Below, in pieces: positions 17,229-26,148 of a DNA stretch of 64,000 nt. The stretch covers positions 21,043 to 85,042 of the forward strand of contig CAIXXM010000037.1 of the NCBI GenBank assembly GCA_903923395.1. The letters are read 5' to 3'. Source of the DNA: an uncultured Acidobacteriia bacterium (GTDB taxonomy: Bacteria; Acidobacteriota; Terriglobia; Bryobacterales; Bryobacteraceae). Each line of letters begins with the position of its first letter. Position 1 is the first letter of the stretch. The notes under the pieces were generated by a model. The model was given only the letters and a program-made list of their open reading frames with translations. It did no database searches and had not been told where the DNA came from. The position numbers were made by a program, and so were the translations under genes.

Positions 17229-18476
17229 CTAGTCGCCGCCCGCCGCGAACAGCCGTGGCATTTCATGCACGTCCGCCAGCACCTCCGGCGTTTCCACACC
17301 CCGCAGCTTCTTCTCAATCACACGGTTGCGGCGCTCGGCTTCATCAATCGTGTTGCCGGCCTCTTCGATCTTCTTCTTGACCTTGGCAAGCACGCCGCCA
17401 TATTGCTGGAATTGCGATTTCACCTCGCCCAGCACCTTCCAAACCTCGCTCGACCGTTCCTGGATCGCCAGCGTCTTGAAGCCCATTTGCAGGCTGTTGA
17501 GGATCGCGGCGAAGGTCGTGGGTCCGGCGAGAATCACGCGGAAATCCCGCTGCAGCGTTTCCGTCAACCCCGGTCGCCGCAACGTTTCCGCATACAAACC
17601 TTCCGTGGCCAGGAAGATGATTCCGAAATCCGTGGTCTTCGGAGGCGCGAGATACTTCGAAGCAAAGGTCTTCGCGCAGCCCTTCACCGCCGTCTCCAAT
17701 TCCCTGGCAGCATCCTCCACCGCGGCCGCATCGCCCTTCTCCGCCGCCAGTGACAAGCGCTGGTAGGCCTCCATCGGGAACTTGGCGTCAATCGGGAGCC
17801 ACACATCATCGCCCTTGCCGGAACCGGGCAGGCGGATGGCAAACTCCACGCGCTCTGTGTTGCCCTTCGGCGAAACATTCCGCTCAAACTGTTCCGGTGC
17901 CAAAATCTGTTGCAGAATATTCTCAAGCTGAACTTCGCCCCAGGCGCCGCGCGTTGTCACATTACTGAGCACGCGCTTGAGATCGCCCACGCCGGAGGCC
18001 AGCGTCTGCATCTCCCCAAGACCGCGCTGCACCTGCTCCAGCCGTTCGCTCACCAGTTTGAAGGACGCGCCGAGGCGGGCTTCCAGCGTGCCCTGCAGCT
18101 TCTCATCCACCGTTTGGCGCATTTCATCGAGCTTCTTCTCATTGCCCTGTTGCAGCGCAAAGAGCCGCGCATCCACCAAACCGCGGATCTTCTCGAGCGA
18201 GGCTTCCGTGGCCGTGCGGTTCAGTTCCAGCGCTTCCATCAATTCGCGGCGGAGCGCCCGGCTGTCCTCGGCATTGCGGATTTGCGTCCGCCCCAGTTCC
18301 TCACGCAGACGGTGCTCCAGCGCTTCCTGCGAACGGAGAATGGCCGCATGGCGCTCTGCATCCAGAGGTTCCGTGTTCACAGGCGGTGGCACTTCCACTC
18401 GCCGCGTGCGAAAGATCAGGATGAGGTTCAACAGGACAAGCGCGACAAGCAGGGAGGTGGTGAGGATAGAAAACAT
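17229..18476 (-). CDS. rmuC: DNA recombination protein RmuC
   Basis: The 415-residue protein starts with one membrane segment (LVALVLLNLILIF) and a long coiled coil at about residues 40-150. The conserved nuclease-like RmuC core follows: RGAWGEVQLENILQQ, the LPIDAKFPMEAY strand and TDFGIIFLATEGLYAE. RmuC proteins limit DNA inversions and rearrangements in E. coli. The gene lies 17 bp after the CapA-like gene and is probably the last of a four-gene run. ATG 18476 is used. Confidence 0.92.
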   Translation of the reverse strand: MFSILTTSLLVALVLLNLILIFRTRRVEVPPPVNTEPLDAERHAAILRSQEALEHRLREELGRTQIRNAEDSRALRRELMEALELNRTATEASLEKIRGLVDARLFALQQGNEKKLDEMRQTVDEKLQGTLEARLGASFKLVSERLEQVQRGLGEMQTLASGVGDLKRVLSNVTTRGAWGEVQLENILQQILAPEQFERNVSPKGNTERVEFAIRLPGSGKGDDVWLPIDAKFPMEAYQRLSLAAEKGDAAAVEDAARELETAVKGCAKTFASKYLAPPKTTDFGIIFLATEGLYAETLRRPGLTETLQRDFRVILAGPTTFAAILNSLQMGFKTLAIQERSSEVWKVLGEVKSQFQQYGGVLAKVKKKIEEAGNTIDEAERRNRVIEKKLRGVETPEVLADVHEMPRLFAAGGD

Positions 18477-18493
18477 TTTCGGTACCGCTTGTT

Positions 18494-19879
18494 CTAGGGT
18501 ACCGCGCCGGGAGAGGCCCAGATCGATTGACAGGCCTTCGCCACCGCCGGATCATCCACGCCCGAAAAGCCGAAGCCGTTCCAATGGTAGGCAGCCGTCC
18601 GTGTCTCTTTCGAGCCGGGTTGCAGCGCCACAAAGGAATCCTTCCTGTGCAGTGCGCAGATCACTCCATCGCCGCCTGGCAGGATTTGCGCGTCCAGCAG
18701 CGGCCAGGCCAGAGCACTGCCGCGCCACTTCGCCACCAGACCGCGCGGCCCAAGCTCATACACATATGGACGGACGCCCTCTTCCCCGTCGATGGGCGAA
18801 GCGTGACGCTCCAGAGTAAAGAGCAGTTCCTTGCCATCAAACCGGCCGGACTCCACCGAGAGCAGTGACATCACCTGGGAACGCCAGACACGCTGCGTTC
18901 CATTCCAGCCTTCGATGTGATGGCCCGCTTCCGTACTTCCACCGCGTAACTGAATGTCGCTGACTGTTTTCACGGCCAGGTTGACCGGGCAGGCGTCGAG
19001 CACGGCCTTCTTCCCGGTAAGTGCGGGAAACGAAGAACCTGCTGGCGTCTCCGTCCCGATCCCGCTGCACTGTAACTTGCCGCCATGAATCCGGCAATCC
19101 GCAATCAGCCCCTGCTTGGTTGCCGGATACTTCTGATCAAACAAGTGATTTCCCAGGGAATAAAACACTGGTTTGCCGCTGATGCATTGCGCGTCCTGCA
19201 CCACGTGCGGATGATGCCCCATAATTACATCCGCACCATTGGCGACCAGCCATGCCGCCATGTCCTGCTGCTGTTGATTCGGCCACTCCAGTAACTCACT
19301 GCCCCAATGGATAGAGAGGATGACCAACTCCGCAAGATTGCGCGCCAGGCGCAGCTTTTGACGCATCGCCACGGATGAGATCTCTTCCTTCGCTCCATCC
19401 CGCCCAGGCACAGTAGAAACGGCAATGACCGCGACCTTGTGACCTGCCACAGTGACAAACACAGGAGATTGTTCGAAGGAAATGGCCTCCAGCCCACCTT
19501 GCTGCAAAGCCGCCGCAGTGTCAAGCACGCCCTTGGGGCCTAAGTCATGGGCATGGTTATTGGATATCCCCATGGCCCGAAAGCCGGCCTGCTGCAACAT
19601 AGGAATGAGCGATGGTGGAATCGCAAAGCACGGCTGAGATAACTCCGCAGGCAAACAGTCCGCCCCGCTTCCCACTGCACCTTCCAGATTTCCCAGTACC
19701 CAATCCGCGCTTTGCAATAACTTCTGCACACCTGCAAATGGGAACTGATGCGTTTGTTCTATCTCCACACGGACCTGTCTCGACAGCAACACATCTCCGG
19801 TAAATAAGAAGCGTGCGTCCTGCGCGGATGCCAGCATACAGGCGATGAAGAGAGTTAGAAAGGCTTTCGCGCCGGGCAT
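18494..19879 (-). CDS. CapA-family secreted protein (metallophosphatase-like)
   Basis: After a signal peptide (AFLTLFIACMLASAQ) the product shows the CapA/PGA_cap fold: FTGDVLLSR, VLGNLEGAVG, ISNNHAHDLG, LSIHWGSEL, MGHHPHVVQ and YSLGNHLFDQ. These metal-ligand motifs resemble calcineurin-like phosphatases. CapA proteins take part in polyglutamate capsule work in Bacillus, but many homologues are uncharacterised. The C-terminal 170 residues form an extra beta-rich region. ATG 19879 is chosen because it starts the signal peptide; it overlaps the upstream gene by 25 bp. Confidence 0.82.
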   Translation of the reverse strand: MPGAKAFLTLFIACMLASAQDARFLFTGDVLLSRQVRVEIEQTHQFPFAGVQKLLQSADWVLGNLEGAVGSGADCLPAELSQPCFAIPPSLIPMLQQAGFRAMGISNNHAHDLGPKGVLDTAAALQQGGLEAISFEQSPVFVTVAGHKVAVIAVSTVPGRDGAKEEISSVAMRQKLRLARNLAELVILSIHWGSELLEWPNQQQQDMAAWLVANGADVIMGHHPHVVQDAQCISGKPVFYSLGNHLFDQKYPATKQGLIADCRIHGGKLQCSGIGTETPAGSSFPALTGKKAVLDACPVNLAVKTVSDIQLRGGSTEAGHHIEGWNGTQRVWRSQVMSLLSVESGRFDGKELLFTLERHASPIDGEEGVRPYVYELGPRGLVAKWRGSALAWPLLDAQILPGGDGVICALHRKDSFVALQPGSKETRTAAYHWNGFGFSGVDDPAVAKACQSIWASPGAVP

Positions 19880-22614
19880 GAGAGGTTCTTCTCCGTAACA
19901 TAGGGCGTAACCCATGCAGGCCGCTGCCGGGAACTTACTTGTTTCAGCCACTCCGCATCATTCATCAACCCCGGGGAGGAAAATTCATAGAACGAATAAA
20001 CCGGACCCTTCACAATCTCGCGTCTTCCGTAGAAAGGCACAACATGATTCCATTCCAGTGGCCGGCCCACAGCGACCATCTGATAGGGCGGACCACCCCG
20101 GACACCGGCGATCTCCACAATCTTCGGGATGGGATTCGGAGTGGAAAGTGCCAGATCCTTATTCGCGAGACTCTTGAAGACCAGAAAGTGATGTTCCGCC
20201 ACACGCCCGAAGTAGAGAATCTCTTCATAGTCCTGCGCGCTGGGGGCTTCGCCGCGGAGCTCCTTCTCGGCAATACTCTGGAACAAACGGGCTTTCGCGG
20301 CGGTTTCATTCAGCCGCTTGATCAACCCTTGTTGCAGTGCCGCGCCGTTGTCTTTTCCGGCTTCAGCATCCTTGCCGATCATTGCCGCGGCTGAGGTAAA
20401 CATGCCCGCGATACTGCCGAAAGTCGCCGGATCCGGTTCCACATAACCGCGCGGCGGACGCATCACAATTGCCTCGAAGCCCGCCTCGCCACATTCCGCA
20501 CTGACGCGCTCATTGACCAGCACCGTGGCGTGCCGCAACGTCGCCCAGGAGGCAAGTCCCGTCTGCAGCCGCTTGGTGCGCCACAGACCTTCATCGAGTG
20601 GTCCGCCAGGGGACGGCACAGTATCGGCCCATTGCTGCGCCAGCGTGGAGAGCCACTGGTCATAGAGGGTTGGGTTCCGCACCGTTTGATTCCTCGCCTG
20701 TAACGCAGTGATCGCGCTCTTCAGTTGCGGATGCCGGGCCATATCTTCCCCGAGCAGCGCGATCGCGAAGTTGCTCCCCAGCGCCGCAGCGACATCAAGC
20801 GCCGCGGGTTGCAGACGTCCCGTGATGCGTTCCCCGGCCGGCCAATCCGTATGATCGACCGTCGAATACAGGGCTTCGTTGTCAAAACCCCAGCCCAGCG
20901 GGAATAACTGCGGAAACAGCTCCGGCCGCTTCACATAACTTCTTGTTACCTTTGGTGAATCATCCCAAAGTAATGGCGCTCTGCCGGGTGCGATGAAGTC
21001 CTGATAAGTGGCTGCCCAATTGCGGGCGGCACGCTTTACCTCCGCGGGCAGTTGTTCCAATTCCGCAGTCGGCCACCGAAGTGACGCCACCCGCGTCAGG
21101 TAATGGAAGGCCTTGAAGTACTGCGCGGATGCCGTATCTGCCGTGTAATGCCCCCTTGGTTTGAGTTCGCTGTAATCAAACGGCACACCCAGGACAGCAG
21201 AGCTGAAGCTCCCTTCTGCCTTCGTGATACGCTGCACCTCCGCACTGCCCTGCTGTTCCTTCCGCAAAGCACCGAGCGTGGCAAATACGTTGGCCCATTT
21301 TGAACCGGGATGCGCCTTCTGCAAAGCTGCATGCGCCTGTTCCACGAAAGACCAAAAGGCGGGAATCCCGGCCTGCCTTTCGCGCAGGATAAAGGTGCCT
21401 TCGTAAGCGGCTGCGAATAACTCCCAGAAACTATCCGTCGTCACCAGGTAAGGGCGGGTCGGCGTCGATGCATCAAAGTCACCGCAGTAATACAGTTCTG
21501 TATCGTAAAGCTGGTAGAGTTGGTCGTGATCCTCACGGTTTCGAAACAGGCCCCCCTGCTTCGTGAATAAGTTCGTGTCAGACGCTGACTCGGTAAACAT
21601 CCACGCATTCTCCACGTCCGCCAAAGGGATCTGCAGCGGAATGAATTGCAACACGGATGCCGTGGCATTGCGAACCAGGCCCACAATACCGCGTCCATCG
21701 GGCACCGAAGAGGGTGCAGAGATGAGCCGTAAGCCTTCTGCCTGCTTCTGCTTCACGGCTCCCCGCTCCAATAAGACCTCGATGCCATCGGTGCCACTTG
21801 TCCAATGCAGGACACCCATGCCGTTCGGCGTTGCTGTTACCGTGCCGCCGCAGAAATCTCTGCCAAACATCCGCGCTGACTTACCCCAGTGATCCCTGTC
21901 ATAGGCAGCAGACTGGAAACATCCGCCACCGTTCTCCCAGATCAACAAATGCCCGGCGGGATGAAAGCCCACGGGCAGAGCCGAAGCCGCGGTCAAAGTG
22001 CTGGGAACCACATCGGCTTCCAGCGACTCCGCTGTTGTTACACCGTCCTTAGGGCCAATGACTTGATACTCACGCGTGCCATCTTCGGTAATGGACTGCG
22101 TGGCATAGCCGCCCGCATCCAACTTAGTCCCAAAGAAGAGGCGGTACGCTTGCACATCGCCTTTACCCTTCGGGTTCGGCACCAGGAAGGGCCTTGGCCC
22201 CGGCACTAAGCGGCGAATCTCACGCTTCGACGAATAGATCTGGCGCGCCTGCCAAGTGTTTCCGGTCCGGTCCACACGCAGGATCACCCACATCCCGTCC
22301 CGCTGCCCCGCCACGAAGAACGCATCACCCAGGGGATGCCACGCAATGGCGCGGGCCTGTAGTCCGGCAGGAACATCCCAGGCATTCCGCAACCCGCCAG
22401 CAACGATATCCCACAACTGCACCCGCTGCGGCGTCAGCACCGCGACAACCGGCCCCGTTGTTGCCACGTCATAATCCAACACACGCACCCCAGCGGGCAG
22501 CGCGATTTGCCGGGGAGTATCTGGAGACGGAATAACCCGGACCGCAGGGGCATCAAAGACAGAAGCCCCGTACAGCGGAGCAAGAAACAGCAGGAATGCC
22601 GGCAGCACGCGCAT
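19855..22614 (-). CDS. DUF3160 domain-containing secreted protein
   Basis: The 919-residue product has a signal peptide (VLPAFLLFLAPLYG), then about 330 residues of beta-propeller-like repeats (LWDIVAGGL, IAWHPLGDAFFV). The C-terminal part carries DUF3160 features: a PYLVTTDSFWELF motif, ELYYCGDFDA before it, YSTVDHTDWPAGERI and YVEPDPATFG. DUF3160 is a domain of unknown function found in secreted bacterial and archaeal proteins. The gene lies 11 bp after the acyl ligase fusion gene and overlaps the CapA-like gene, so these are likely cotranscribed. Confidence 0.8.
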   Translation of the reverse strand: MRVLPAFLLFLAPLYGASVFDAPAVRVIPSPDTPRQIALPAGVRVLDYDVATTGPVVAVLTPQRVQLWDIVAGGLRNAWDVPAGLQARAIAWHPLGDAFFVAGQRDGMWVILRVDRTGNTWQARQIYSSKREIRRLVPGPRPFLVPNPKGKGDVQAYRLFFGTKLDAGGYATQSITEDGTREYQVIGPKDGVTTAESLEADVVPSTLTAASALPVGFHPAGHLLIWENGGGCFQSAAYDRDHWGKSARMFGRDFCGGTVTATPNGMGVLHWTSGTDGIEVLLERGAVKQKQAEGLRLISAPSSVPDGRGIVGLVRNATASVLQFIPLQIPLADVENAWMFTESASDTNLFTKQGGLFRNREDHDQLYQLYDTELYYCGDFDASTPTRPYLVTTDSFWELFAAAYEGTFILRERQAGIPAFWSFVEQAHAALQKAHPGSKWANVFATLGALRKEQQGSAEVQRITKAEGSFSSAVLGVPFDYSELKPRGHYTADTASAQYFKAFHYLTRVASLRWPTAELEQLPAEVKRAARNWAATYQDFIAPGRAPLLWDDSPKVTRSYVKRPELFPQLFPLGWGFDNEALYSTVDHTDWPAGERITGRLQPAALDVAAALGSNFAIALLGEDMARHPQLKSAITALQARNQTVRNPTLYDQWLSTLAQQWADTVPSPGGPLDEGLWRTKRLQTGLASWATLRHATVLVNERVSAECGEAGFEAIVMRPPRGYVEPDPATFGSIAGMFTSAAAMIGKDAEAGKDNGAALQQGLIKRLNETAAKARLFQSIAEKELRGEAPSAQDYEEILYFGRVAEHHFLVFKSLANKDLALSTPNPIPKIVEIAGVRGGPPYQMVAVGRPLEWNHVVPFYGRREIVKGPVYSFYEFSSPGLMNDAEWLKQVSSRQRPAWVTPYVTEKNLSCPARKPF

Positions 22615-22625
22615 ATTGGCCTAGA

Positions 22626-25106
22626 CTACCAAGGATTTGACGCGCCAGACTGTAATTGCCGGACCGCTGCCTCCACCTGCGCGGCAATCGCCGCATAATC
22701 CCCGCCCTGGCACTGCATCGGCTTCCCGAAGATCACCTTGGCTCTCCCCGGTGTCGCGAACTTCGCGTCTTTGTGGAGCACTTTGTCCAATCCAACCAGC
22801 CGCACAGGCACCACGGGAATTTCCAGACGGGAAGCCAACATCCCCACGCCGGGCTGGAAGGCATTTAGTGCACCGTCTTCCGTTCTCTTGCCTTCCGGAA
22901 AGATCAGAATCGACCAGCCATCCGCAGCCATCTCCGCCGCATACCGCAGAGACGACCTTGCACCGGACTCCCTTTGCGGCAGCGGGAATGTATTCAACAG
23001 CAGGCAGGAAAGGTAATACATGAGGCTGCTGCGGAAGCGTTCCCCGAAACCATAGTTCGCCGGATAGAAGTGCGGATGGAAAAACTCCTTCGACATGGCC
23101 GTTGCCAAACGGTACCGCCGCGCGGCAGGCAGCGCAGACAAGATACACGGCACATCAAAGTGGCTCTGGTGGCTGGAGGCGAAGATGACCGGACCATCCA
23201 CCCCACGGAGATTCTCAAGGCCCTCGACCTTCAGCCACGCAAATGCCCTGGCGAGCGGCAGAATGACCAAGGGCAGAGCCAGCCGCCGGACGAATTGCGC
23301 GAGGCCTCCGCGGTTCCATTCCGGGAAAGTGAAGGTTTCGGGCGCAGCGGAGGGCTTCAAACGGGCCAGATCTTCCACGGTTTTCGCCTGCGCAAACTGG
23401 GCTTCTGTCACGGGCGCGCCGGAGCGGGCTTCCAGTTCCATCAGCAACTGAATGCGGTCGAGGGAACTCAGGCCCAATTCGTCGATGGTGGTCCCGGCGC
23501 TGACCGCTCGGCCGCCGGCGAACTTGCTGAGAATCGCCTCCACGGATTCGCCGGAGGAGACCGCGGGTGCGGCGGTTCCCTGCACCCACTGCGATACCGC
23601 GGCGCGCTTCAACTTTCCGGTACCGGAGGTTCGCGGCAGGGCGGGTTCGGGCCAAAGTGAGAAGCCGCGCACTCTCTGGTGGCCTTCGAGCAACTGGTTC
23701 GCCGCACGGATGACGGTGTCGGCGTCGGTCCCGGGCGCCAAAACCAGCACGGCATGGACGCTTTCCCGCCCGTCGCGCTTCGCCGCAACCACCGCCGACT
23801 CCACCACGCCGGGTTGTGCGTTCAAAACCCGCTCCACATCCTGCGGGTAGACGTTCAGACCGTCGGGTGAGACGATCATCTCCTTCTTGCGGCCCAGGAT
23901 CGTGAGCCGTCCGTCAGCATCCTGGCTTCCGATATCACCGGTGTGGAACCAGCCCTCTTCATCCACGGCAAGCGCTGCGGTTTCGCCGTAATACCCGGGC
24001 GTGACATTTTCGCCGCGCAGCAGAATTTCTCCATCTTCGGCAATCCGGACCTTCACGCCGTGGATCGGCTTGCCAACGCTGCCCTGCCGCGTTTCGAAAG
24101 GGTGGTTCAGCGTGGCGACCGGTGCCGTTTCTGTCAAGCCATAGCCTTGGATCACGACGAAGCCGAGCTTGCGCCAGAAGGCCTCGAGTTCGGAATCGAG
24201 CGGGGCCGCGCCAACCACGAACGCCCAGAACTTCCAGCCGAGCAATTTGTGGACTCGCCGGTATTGCCACCAGGCCCAATACCAGCGCTGGCGATGCTTA
24301 GGTTCTGCGGCTTCCGGGCAGGTTTGCAGCACGTAATCCCGCAGCAGTTCCAGCATTTGCGGTACGCAGACAATCACGGAAATCCGCCTCCTGTGCACCA
24401 GTCTCGCGACGGCTTGCGGGTTGTAGCCCGACATAAAGAAGACCGTGCCCGAGATCATCGGCGGAATGAAGGCGGCCATCGATTGACCGAACATGTGGCT
24501 CAAAGGCAGCAGGTTCAGGAATCGTATGGGGGAGAAAGGCCCCATGTATTTGCGGTACTTCTGTATACCGCCGCTGATGGGAATCAGATTCGCGAGGATG
24601 TTGCGGTGCGTGAGGGTGACGCCCTTGGGATCGCCCGTGGCACCGGAGGTAAACAGGACTTCCGCAAGCTGCTCCGCGGGTGCAGGGGGGTAGTTGGGCG
24701 CGGCGGTTTCTTCGAGCAGTGTCGCCAGATGCCAAATGGGGAAAGGAAAATCGGCGGCAGACACGCTGTCACCGGTGAGGATGAGTTTTGCCTCCACAAT
24801 GGCCCCGATGCGGGCCACCAGAGCCGGGGACGAGCGGTAATCCACGGGCACGCAAACAACGCCCGCCAGCAAAGCACCCCAGAGAGCGACCACCCACTCG
24901 GCGCGGTTCTCACTCCAAATGAGAATCCGGTCACCGGAGGCAATTCCGGCATTGCTGAGACGGGAGGCGAAGGCAGCGGCCCGGTTGGCGGCCTGTGGAT
25001 AGGAGATTCGCCGGATACCGAAATCGCCCTCATCCTGGAGGAAGGTACCTGCGTTGCCGCGCCAGATATCGAAGAATGCCGCAAGAGACGGCGGGTCACC
25101 AATCAC
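22626..25106 (-). CDS. Acyl-CoA/ACP synthetase - acyl carrier protein - acyltransferase fusion
   Basis: An 826-residue three-domain protein. Residues 1-500 are an ANL-family AMP-forming acyl ligase (LFTSGATGDPKGVTLTHRN, QGYGLTETAPVA, WFHTGDIGSQDADGRL). Residues about 520-600 are a carrier domain with the phosphopantetheine serine in ELGLSSLDRIQ. The last 210 residues are a PlsC-like acyltransferase with SSHQSHFDVP in place of HX4D and FPEGKRTEDG. It could activate a fatty acid, hold it on the carrier and pass it to a lysophospholipid. GTG 25106 is preferred; the in-frame ATG at 25163 lies inside the terminator of the upstream gene. Confidence 0.87.
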   Translation of the reverse strand: MIGDPPSLAAFFDIWRGNAGTFLQDEGDFGIRRISYPQAANRAAAFASRLSNAGIASGDRILIWSENRAEWVVALWGALLAGVVCVPVDYRSSPALVARIGAIVEAKLILTGDSVSAADFPFPIWHLATLLEETAAPNYPPAPAEQLAEVLFTSGATGDPKGVTLTHRNILANLIPISGGIQKYRKYMGPFSPIRFLNLLPLSHMFGQSMAAFIPPMISGTVFFMSGYNPQAVARLVHRRRISVIVCVPQMLELLRDYVLQTCPEAAEPKHRQRWYWAWWQYRRVHKLLGWKFWAFVVGAAPLDSELEAFWRKLGFVVIQGYGLTETAPVATLNHPFETRQGSVGKPIHGVKVRIAEDGEILLRGENVTPGYYGETAALAVDEEGWFHTGDIGSQDADGRLTILGRKKEMIVSPDGLNVYPQDVERVLNAQPGVVESAVVAAKRDGRESVHAVLVLAPGTDADTVIRAANQLLEGHQRVRGFSLWPEPALPRTSGTGKLKRAAVSQWVQGTAAPAVSSGESVEAILSKFAGGRAVSAGTTIDELGLSSLDRIQLLMELEARSGAPVTEAQFAQAKTVEDLARLKPSAAPETFTFPEWNRGGLAQFVRRLALPLVILPLARAFAWLKVEGLENLRGVDGPVIFASSHQSHFDVPCILSALPAARRYRLATAMSKEFFHPHFYPANYGFGERFRSSLMYYLSCLLLNTFPLPQRESGARSSLRYAAEMAADGWSILIFPEGKRTEDGALNAFQPGVGMLASRLEIPVVPVRLVGLDKVLHKDAKFATPGRAKVIFGKPMQCQGGDYAAIAAQVEAAVRQLQSGASNPW

Positions 25107-25132
25107 GTGTATTAGGGTAGCCTGAGCACACA

Positions 25133-25161
25133 ACAAAAAGGCCTCCGGGATACCGGAGGCC
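25133..25161 (-). terminator. Rho-independent terminator of the PEP-CTERM gene
   Basis: On the minus strand GGCCTCCGG and CCGGAGGCC form a perfect 9-bp stem with a TATC loop, followed by TTTTTGTTG. It separates the PEP-CTERM gene from the acyl ligase gene. Confidence 0.88.
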
Positions 25162-25187
25162 ATTCAGAATTGCGGATCGGACGGGAG

Positions 25188-25961
25188 TTAGCTGCGGCTC
25201 TTGCGGCGCTGACGGGCAGCCACCAGCAGAGCGAGACCCATGCCGCCGATAGCGAGGGTGGCCGGTTCCGGAGCAGCAGAAACCTGAGTGTTCAGAGTGA
25301 CGCCGTCGAGGAACAACATCGGAGGAACACCGGACGGGCCCTGGGAGAGGAACGACAGCGTTTCACTGGTGCTGTGCGCACCCGTGGTGAATGTAGTAGT
25401 CTCCAGCGTCCAGCCGCTGAAGGAGGAACTCACCGCCTGGGACACGCTGTAGGTCGCGTAGCCGTCCGTGGCGTTGCCGAAGCTCACTTGCCAGTCGGCC
25501 GATCCAGACGGGCTGAAGCCGGCCTGCGAACCGGTCGCCTGGTAGTACTGCACAACGTAAGTCGTATTGGCTGCCAGGTTCGTGAACGTCTGATAAAGGG
25601 TGACGCTGTTGCCGGAATCACCATCGGCGACGACGAAGTTTCCGCCGTCAGTAGACGCTGTGATGTGGCTGGAATCAGCGAGAGCAAAGCCGCCGTACTG
25701 ATCGTTCACGTTGGCACCGTAGTTGCCGGAATAAACAAAAGCCAGATCCGAGCTGGCGTTGTTGCCCTTCACATTCCAACCCGTGAGGTAGCTCGCCACG
25801 TTAAAGCTGCTGCTGCCGAGGCCGCTGTAGTTGTAGATGATACTGTTCGGCGTGACGGTGTTGACCGTGGAGAAGTTGCCGTTCACCACGTAGTTGGCAC
25901 TCGCGCTCGATGCAGCAGCGAGGAAGGTCAACACAGCGCCCAAATAAATTGATGGCTTCAT
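25188..25961 (-). CDS. PEP-CTERM sorting domain-containing secreted protein
   Basis: This 257-residue protein has a signal peptide (SIYLGAVLTFLAAASSASA), a beta-sandwich body rich in Ser, Thr, Asn and Gly with few charged residues (YVVNGNFSTV, LYQTFTNLAANTTYVVQYY), and a C-terminal PEP-CTERM signal: APEPATLA, a hydrophobic segment, then ARQRRKSRS. Such proteins are exported and processed by an exosortase, often in bacteria that make exopolysaccharide. No exosortase gene is in this window. ATG 25961 has AGGAAAAG about nine bases upstream. A terminator follows the gene. Confidence 0.88.
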   Translation of the reverse strand: MKPSIYLGAVLTFLAAASSASANYVVNGNFSTVNTVTPNSIIYNYSGLGSSSFNVASYLTGWNVKGNNASSDLAFVYSGNYGANVNDQYGGFALADSSHITASTDGGNFVVADGDSGNSVTLYQTFTNLAANTTYVVQYYQATGSQAGFSPSGSADWQVSFGNATDGYATYSVSQAVSSSFSGWTLETTTFTTGAHSTSETLSFLSQGPSGVPPMLFLDGVTLNTQVSAAPEPATLAIGGMGLALLVAARQRRKSRS

Positions 25962-26120
25962 AAAATCACTTTTCCTAAAGGGTAAATCTCGGCGCACAGC
26001 GTTCAACCGACAATCTCAGCGTAAATCTGAAGTGCGGGTCCGCACAATGGCTTGAGTACCATCGACGAAAGTACGGGTACCGGGGGTGGGCGGCGTGGAA
26101 CTGGGCTGCCCGCGTGGTAT

Positions 26121-26144
26121 ATTTATTCAGTCAAGTGAATAAAT
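26121..26144. promoter_or_regulatory. Perfect palindrome immediately upstream of argC (putative operator)
   Basis: ATTTATTCA and TGAATAAAT are perfect inverted repeats around GTCAAG and end four bases before the argC ATG. The half-sites use the same TGAAT/ATTCA words as ArgR ARG boxes but in the opposite arrangement and spacing, so binding by ArgR is a guess. It may also form an mRNA hairpin masking the start. Confidence 0.55.
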
Positions 26145-26148
26145 AACC

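Noticed and set aside
25107..25163. Longer start of the acyl ligase fusion at ATG 25163
   Set aside because: This would place the first codons inside the terminator hairpin of the PEP-CTERM gene; the GTG at 25106 begins the conserved sequence.
26031..26045. GTGCGG/CCGCAC hairpin between the PEP-CTERM gene and argC
   Set aside because: A 6-bp stem with a two-base loop region and no T-tract; too weak to name.
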